Shown in pieces: positions 59,421 to 64,000 of a stretch of DNA of 64,000 bases. The DNA lies in NCBI RefSeq assembly GCF_009933135.1, contig NZ_MAEH01000012.1, positions 151,276 to 215,275 on the forward strand, read 5' to 3'. The notes beneath the pieces were generated by a model. The model saw only the letters and a program-made list of their open reading frames with translations, did not search any database and was not told where the DNA came from. Position 1 is the first letter of the stretch; each line of letters opens with the position of its first letter. The DNA comes from Candidatus Enterococcus leclercqii (GTDB lineage: Bacteria; Bacillota; Bacilli; Lactobacillales; Enterococcaceae). The position numbers and the translations under genes are program-made.

Positions 59421-59449
59421 TTGACTATTTCCGCAATCGGTTGCATAAT
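59421..59449 (+). promoter_or_regulatory. malE promoter
   Basis: TTGACT (59421-59426) and CATAAT (59444-59449) are spaced by exactly 17 bp, with the operator at 59433-59444 in the spacer. Confidence 0.78.
59433..59444. promoter_or_regulatory. MalR-like operator 2
   Basis: GCAATCGGTTGC matches the same core as operator 1 and would block RNA polymerase at the malE promoter. The MalR gene itself is not in the window. Confidence 0.7.
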
Positions 59450-59508
59450 ACTCTTGTAAGCGAAATCATTCTTTGACATCAGTCAAACAATTATGGAGGG
59501 AACAGGAA

Positions 59509-60777
59509 ATGAAAAAAAATTGGAAAAAGATTCTCATGAGTTCCGCAGTATTGGGCATTTCAGCTTTGACGCTGGCTGCATGTGGCAGTAGCAAAGATGA
59601 TGCGTCTGGCGGTGACACCAATACTTCCGGATCCGGCGACGCAGCAAAAATCGAAGGTGATTTGAAACTTTGGGTGGACACAGACCATATCAAAGCTATC
59701 CAAGGAATTGTCGACAACTTCGTTAAAGAAAACCCCGATGTAAAAGTTGAAGTCAAAGCCGGCTCTTCTGCAGATGCGAAAGCCGATGTTTCAAAAGACC
59801 CTGAAAAAGCTGCCGACGTCTTCATGATGCCACATGACCAAGTAGGACAAATGGCTGAAGCCGGTCTCTTATATCCAGTAGGAACCAAACAAGCTGAAAC
59901 TATCAAAGAAAACAATACCGAAGCTTCTGTCAATGGTGTGACTTGGAACGATAAGATTTATGGCTATCCATACGGTGTTGAATCACAAGTTCTCTACTAT
60001 AACAAATCAAAACTGTCTGCTGATGATGTGAAAACTTGGGAAACCTTGACTGCAAAAGGTAAAATCGGTACGAACTTCGGTGAAGCCGGCGCAAACTATA
60101 TCTTTGGCCCATTGTTTATGAGTAACGGTGACGTCCTTTTCGGTGAAAACGGCGAAGACCTGCAAGGAACCAACTTTAACAACGACAACGGAATTCAAGT
60201 TTTGAAATGGATTGCTGCTCAAAAATCAAATCCAGGAGTTGTTCAATCTTCTGAATCTGCCTTGAGTAACCTGCAATCTGGTAAAACAGATGCCTTCCTC
60301 AGTGGCCCTTGGTCTAAAAACGACGTTGAAAAAGCCCTTGGGGACAACATGGCAGTAGCTGCTTACCCAACCATCGATTTTGGTGATGGTGCCAAACAAA
60401 TGATGGCCTTCATGGGTGTAAAACTGTACGGTGTTAACCAACAAACTAAATCACCACTTGCTGCAATGGCATTAGCTGAATACTTGACCAACAAAGACTC
60501 TCAAATGATCGAATTTGAAACCAACGGCGTGATTCCTTCCAATAAAGAAGCACAAGCTGACAGCAAAGTGACTGACGATGCAGTAGCTAAAGCTGTTATG
60601 GAAATGACTGACCCTGAACACACTGTCGTAATGCCTAAATTGCCAGAAATGGTTTCCTTCTGGCCACCAATGGATGCTTTGATCAACGACACTTACAAAG
60701 GCAATATCAAAGAAGCAGACTATCAAGCAAAACTAGACAAATTTGTTCAAGACATCTCCAAAAAAGTGGAAGAATAA
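59509..60777 (+). CDS. malE: Maltose/maltodextrin-binding lipoprotein
   Basis: The 422-residue protein starts with a lipoprotein signal (lipobox LAAC, Cys about 25) and a Gly/Ser/Asp linker, then a binding fold with LKLWVDTDHIKAIQGIVDNF and KIYGYPYGVESQVLYYNKS, typical of maltodextrin-binding MalE/MdxE. ATG 59509 follows GGAGGG by 9 nt. It leads malEFG; a hairpin after it should make it the most abundant product. Confidence 0.94.
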   Translation: MKKNWKKILMSSAVLGISALTLAACGSSKDDASGGDTNTSGSGDAAKIEGDLKLWVDTDHIKAIQGIVDNFVKENPDVKVEVKAGSSADAKADVSKDPEKAADVFMMPHDQVGQMAEAGLLYPVGTKQAETIKENNTEASVNGVTWNDKIYGYPYGVESQVLYYNKSKLSADDVKTWETLTAKGKIGTNFGEAGANYIFGPLFMSNGDVLFGENGEDLQGTNFNNDNGIQVLKWIAAQKSNPGVVQSSESALSNLQSGKTDAFLSGPWSKNDVEKALGDNMAVAAYPTIDFGDGAKQMMAFMGVKLYGVNQQTKSPLAAMALAEYLTNKDSQMIEFETNGVIPSNKEAQADSKVTDDAVAKAVMEMTDPEHTVVMPKLPEMVSFWPPMDALINDTYKGNIKEADYQAKLDKFVQDISKKVEE

Positions 60778-60903
60778 GTTCTGCTTTCTATTCTGACAAA
60801 GCTGCTTTGGACTTAATTGGGCAAGCCGGTGAGAACAGACTCCCTACACCGACAGTCTCCTAAGCCGTACCAAGGCGAAGAAACTTGATAAACAAACGAT
60901 AAT

Positions 60904-60932
60904 CGGGGGGTGAATTTGCGCCCCCCGCTTTT
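60904..60932 (+). terminator. Intercistronic hairpin between malE and malF
   Basis: CGGGGGG (60904-60910) and CCCCCCG (60921-60927) pair, followed by CTTTTT. It is likely a partial terminator. Confidence 0.75.
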
Positions 60933-61003
60933 TAAAACGCTGAAGCTTTCCGCATGATTCGGAAACTTGGGCGCCTACCTACCAGAAAGTAAGGTGAGAA
61001 TCG

Positions 61004-62353
61004 ATGTTTAAACGAAAAAATTCCCAGCAACACATCACCTTTAGAGAATTGTTCAAAGAAGGCGACCTGCCGACTAAGCTATCATTTCTTATTATGGGTT
61101 CAGCCAACTTTGCCAACAAACAAATTCCTAAAGGACTGATCTTTTTAGCTACCCAAGTGGGCGTTATCGGTTGGTTGTTCTATTCAGGCTTTCACGCGCT
61201 GGCGATGCTGCAATCATTAGGTACAAAAAAACAAGGCCTCGTCTACAATGAAAGTCTCGGCATCGAAGTACTGCAAAAAGGCGATAACTCCATGCTGATC
61301 CTCCTCTTTGGGATCGCTGCTATCTTAGTCTGTGTGCTCTTATTGATTATGTATATCATCAATCTCAAGAGCGCTCGCCACATCTATGAATTAAAGCAAG
61401 CCGGTCAAACGATTCCCTCTACCAAAGATGATCTGATCAGCTTAGTGAACGAGCGGTTCCATGCAACTTTGATGACGATTCCTCTGTTGGGCGTCTTGTT
61501 CTTTACGGTTTTACCGCTTCTTTACATGATTTCGATCGCATTTACCAACTATGACCACAACCACTTGCCGCCAAAAAGTCTATTCACTTGGGTAGGTCTA
61601 CGCAACTTCGGAAATGTCATTTCCGGTGATATGGCCAATACCTTCTTCCCCGTTCTCGGCTGGACCTTGATTTGGGCAGTGCTTGCCACCGTCACTAATT
61701 TCTTTTTCGGAGTTATCCTCGCCCTTTTGATTCAATCAAAAGGAATTAAATACAAAAAGTTCTGGCGTACGATTTTCGTCATTACTATGGCCGTTCCACA
61801 ATTTGTCTCGCTGCTGATCATGCGTAATCTCCTCAATGATGCCGGCCCCATCAACTCCATCCTTATGAATTTGGGCTGGATCAAGAGTGCAATTCCGTTT
61901 CTGACTGACCCTTTGATGGCCAAAATTACAGTCATCATTGTTAACATGTGGATTGGGATTCCGGTTACTATGCTGGTTTCTACCGGGATCATCCAAAACC
62001 TGGACCGTGATCAAATCGAGGCCGCTGAAATCGACGGTGCCAATAAGTTCCAGATTTTCAGAAGCATTACTTTCCCACAGATTTTGTTTGTCATGACGCC
62101 AGCGTTGATTCAGCAATTTATCGGGAACATCAACAATTTCAATGTCATCTACCTGTTGACCGGTGGTGGCCCTTCAAATTCCGATTTCTACGGTGCCGGT
62201 TCTACCGATTTATTGGTGACCTGGCTGTATAACCTGACTGTCAACACGATGGATTACAACTTAGCTTCCGTTATTGGTATTCTGATCTTCATTCTATCTG
62301 CGGTGTTCAGCTTGATCATGTACACCCGCACCAATTCATTCAAGGAGGGTTAA
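61004..62353 (+). CDS. malF: Maltodextrin ABC transporter permease MalF
   Basis: The 449-residue protein has the extended N-terminal part of MalF (extra membrane segments and a ~40-residue loop to about 150) before the six-segment permease core. The EAA loop is EAAEIDGANKFQIFRSITFP. It forms the channel with MalG. The ATG follows AGTAAGGTGAGAATCG. Confidence 0.94.
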   Translation: MFKRKNSQQHITFRELFKEGDLPTKLSFLIMGSANFANKQIPKGLIFLATQVGVIGWLFYSGFHALAMLQSLGTKKQGLVYNESLGIEVLQKGDNSMLILLFGIAAILVCVLLLIMYIINLKSARHIYELKQAGQTIPSTKDDLISLVNERFHATLMTIPLLGVLFFTVLPLLYMISIAFTNYDHNHLPPKSLFTWVGLRNFGNVISGDMANTFFPVLGWTLIWAVLATVTNFFFGVILALLIQSKGIKYKKFWRTIFVITMAVPQFVSLLIMRNLLNDAGPINSILMNLGWIKSAIPFLTDPLMAKITVIIVNMWIGIPVTMLVSTGIIQNLDRDQIEAAEIDGANKFQIFRSITFPQILFVMTPALIQQFIGNINNFNVIYLLTGGGPSNSDFYGAGSTDLLVTWLYNLTVNTMDYNLASVIGILIFILSAVFSLIMYTRTNSFKEG

Positions 62354-62356
62354 CCC

Positions 62357-63226
62357 ATGGCCGTACAAGCAAAAAACAAAAGCTATCATCGCAAGCAACG
62401 GTTGAGTCGAACCTTGATCTATGCGATTTTGATTATCATGGCAGTTGTCTGGATGTTTCCAATCTTTTGGATTATTCTTACCAGCTTCCGGGAAGAAGGC
62501 GGCGCATTTGTCCCTTATATCATCCCCAAGCAGTTCACTTTAACTAACTATATCAACTTGCTAAAAGATGCTTCCGGTAACTATCCCTTTGTTCGTTGGT
62601 TCTTAAATACTTTGTTCGTTGCTGTTTGCAGCTGTGTGTTATCCACGTTTATCACCATTGCAATGGCTTATGCTTTGAGTCGACTACGTTTTAAACTGCG
62701 CAAACCTTTTTTGAAAGTTGCTTTGGTTTTGAACATGTTTCCAGGCTTCATGAGCATGATTGCTGTCTACTACATTTTGAAAGCATTGAACTTGACCCAA
62801 AGCCTGTTCGCTTTGATTCTGGTTTACTCAGCAGGAGCGGCACTGGGCTTTTATATCGCCAAGGGGTTCTTTGATACCATTCCAATGGCGTTAGATGAGT
62901 CCGCAATGATTGACGGGGCCAACAAATGGCAGATTTTTACTAAGATTACGTTGCCTCTGTCTAAGCCAATCATCGTCTATACCGCTCTGATGGCATTTAT
63001 GGGCCCTTGGATGGATTTCATCTTCGCCCGCGTCATCATGGGAGACAACATCCAGAAATACACGGTGGCCATCGGGTTGTACACGATGATGACTCGCACC
63101 ACCGCCAACTCCTTATTCATGACCTTCACCGCCGGCTGTGTTCTGATCGCCATCCCTATCACACTGCTGTTCATCTACATGCAGAAATATTACGTCGAAG
63201 GCATCACATCCGGTTCCGTCAAATAA
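62357..63226 (+). CDS. malG: Maltodextrin ABC transporter permease MalG
   Basis: The 289-residue protein has six membrane segments and the EAA loop DESAMIDGANKWQIFTKITLPL (residues ~180-201). The ATG lies 3 bp after malF with AAGGAGGGTTAA as ribosome site, so translation is coupled. No ATPase gene follows; a shared MsmX/MalK is needed. Confidence 0.94.
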   Translation: MAVQAKNKSYHRKQRLSRTLIYAILIIMAVVWMFPIFWIILTSFREEGGAFVPYIIPKQFTLTNYINLLKDASGNYPFVRWFLNTLFVAVCSCVLSTFITIAMAYALSRLRFKLRKPFLKVALVLNMFPGFMSMIAVYYILKALNLTQSLFALILVYSAGAALGFYIAKGFFDTIPMALDESAMIDGANKWQIFTKITLPLSKPIIVYTALMAFMGPWMDFIFARVIMGDNIQKYTVAIGLYTMMTRTTANSLFMTFTAGCVLIAIPITLLFIYMQKYYVEGITSGSVK

Positions 63227-63232
63227 CAAACC

Positions 63233-63277
63233 AATAATAAGAGCAGCTGAGGAGATTCCTCAGCTGCTCTTATTATT
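63233..63277 (+). terminator. Terminator of malEFG
   Basis: A perfect 21-bp stem from AATAATAAGAGCAGCTGAGG with a 3-nt loop; the 3' arm ends TTATTATT, so T richness is moderate but the stem is very stable. Confidence 0.85.
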
Positions 63278-63800
63278 ATTTCAAAAACACATATATACCA
63301 TTAAACAAATATTTTTTTATGGCATAACAATCCTATAAAAAGACCGACATTGTAGCTTTTTTCACTATCTTTAAACTCAAAACCCTCCCATTTTTTTCAA
63401 TTTTAAAGAAAAAAAAGGAACAAGCCAATGAAAACACTATCAAATCAGGCTTAGCTCAGTTAATAATGATTCAAAATAGCCTTTTCTTTATTCAAATTTC
63501 CATTCAATAATTGTCTTTCCTGCCAAAGGGAGATAAAATTAACTTGTAAACAAGAGATAGCTCAAGCGGGCTTCCCCGATATTCCGAGATTTCCCCAACT
63601 AGACACAATTGATTTGGTTTACGGTCTCCCCAACCTTAAACTTTTTTGACTGGTGTCTTTTGTCAAGGAATATTGCCTTGCAGAGAAAGATCTTCTTGGT
63701 TTTCACTTTAGCTGTTGTTTCATTTTCAAAGGCAGGTTATCTGAACGACACCTGCCAACTCAACCTCCCAATAATATATCTGATACACTCTCCCTCAACT

Positions 63801-63831
63801 GCCGAAAGCCCCCCTGCTTTCGGCTCTTTTT
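63801..63831 (+). terminator. Orphan plus-strand terminator 1
   Basis: GCCGAAAGC (63801-63809) and GCTTTCGGC (63816-63824) pair perfectly and are followed by TCTTTTT. Confidence 0.85.
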
Positions 63832-63880
63832 GGCTCTTCGTCAAATAGTGTTGGTGAGTTCAAATTGAATGAGTGAATGA

Positions 63881-63924
63881 GCTCAGGCAGGAAAAAATTC
63901 TTGCCTGAGCGCTTTTTTATTTTT
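63881..63924 (+). terminator. Orphan plus-strand terminator 2
   Basis: GCTCAGGCA (63881-63889) and TGCCTGAGC (63902-63910) pair perfectly and are followed by GCTTTTTTATTTTT. Confidence 0.85.
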
Positions 63925-64000
63925 CGCTCTTTCTTAAACAAAAATCAGCCCTTGGATGATGTAGATTCTTGAGCGAAAATTCAGGAAGTTCCGATATCCA

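Larger units (their letters stand above)
59044..59508. other. Divergent control region of neopullulanase and malE
   Basis: The 465-bp region holds promoters for both directions and two MalR-like operators. Between them, 59280-59400 is AT-rich with no clear feature. Confidence 0.6.
63278..64000. other. Gene-poor window end with two orphan plus-strand terminators
   Basis: No convincing protein gene is present; frames over 70 codons lack ribosome sites. A hairpin GGCAGGT/ACCTGCC lies near 63731-63757 and two strong plus-strand terminators follow at 63801 and 63881. This suggests an untranslated plus-strand transcript, but its start is not clear. Confidence 0.45.

Overview
The window looks like the chromosome of a low-to-mid GC Gram-positive bacterium, most likely an Enterococcus. 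The evidence is Firmicutes-type ribosome binding sites with frequent GTG and TTG starts, a chromosomal AAC(6')-Ii-like acetyltransferase (a hallmark of the E. faecium group and its relatives, here clearly divergent from the E. faecium protein), an EfrCD/BmrCD-type drug exporter, lactate oxidase, and a full set of lactic-acid-bacterial housekeeping genes (metG, rlmN, ftsK, efp). Species assignment is inference. No rRNA, tRNA, CRISPR array or intact insertion sequence was seen.

Layout. 1-6.9 kb: the end of a DUF2264 protein, a rhodanese fold lacking its cysteine, an AI-2E-type membrane protein coupled to an orphan glucitol-type EIIA, a lactonase and several small unknown proteins. 6.9-10.05 kb: a type II P-type ATPase behind a yybP-ykoY (Mn2+) riboswitch with an overlapping terminator, which points to manganese export. 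10.35-14.4 kb: a 36-residue leader peptide and a strong terminator in front of a heterodimeric multidrug ABC exporter. 14.6-20.6 kb: metG, a small membrane protein, an NrtR-like Nudix regulator, aac(6')-I, and a TnpB-derived protein that has lost its RuvC-I aspartate and its C-terminal zinc ribbon/RuvC-III region. That is the architecture of RNA-guided TldR repressors, and an RNA-like structured tail follows it. 20.7-28.3 kb: one copy of a ~303-bp repeat, rlmN, a BceAB-like ABC pair and ftsK.

28.9-34.8 kb: lactate oxidase, then kduI-kduD-kdgA-kdgK with an IclR regulator, which together convert 5-keto-4-deoxyuronate to pyruvate and glyceraldehyde-3-phosphate. 35-40.2 kb: a DUF3290/DUF421 membrane pair, a MATE exporter and a Kup potassium transporter. 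40.3-49.9 kb: an msm-like operon (binding protein, two permeases, two GH13 glucosidases, sucrose phosphorylase) divergent from a LacI-type regulator, with two identical operators inside the operon promoter. 50-53.4 kb: efp, a CDF transporter, a HesB-like protein and a lipoprotein. 53.5-63.3 kb: a second copy of the ~303-bp repeat, then a maltodextrin region in which two GH13 glucosidases and a neopullulanase diverge from malEFG, with MalR-like operators between them. Neither ABC importer has its own ATPase, so a shared MsmX/MalK-like ATPase elsewhere is expected.

The most interesting items are the TldR-like gene and its structured 3' flank, the duplicated ~303-bp element with a compensatory base-pair change, the Mn2+ riboswitch that assigns a likely substrate to the ATPase, and the leader-peptide attenuator of the drug exporter.
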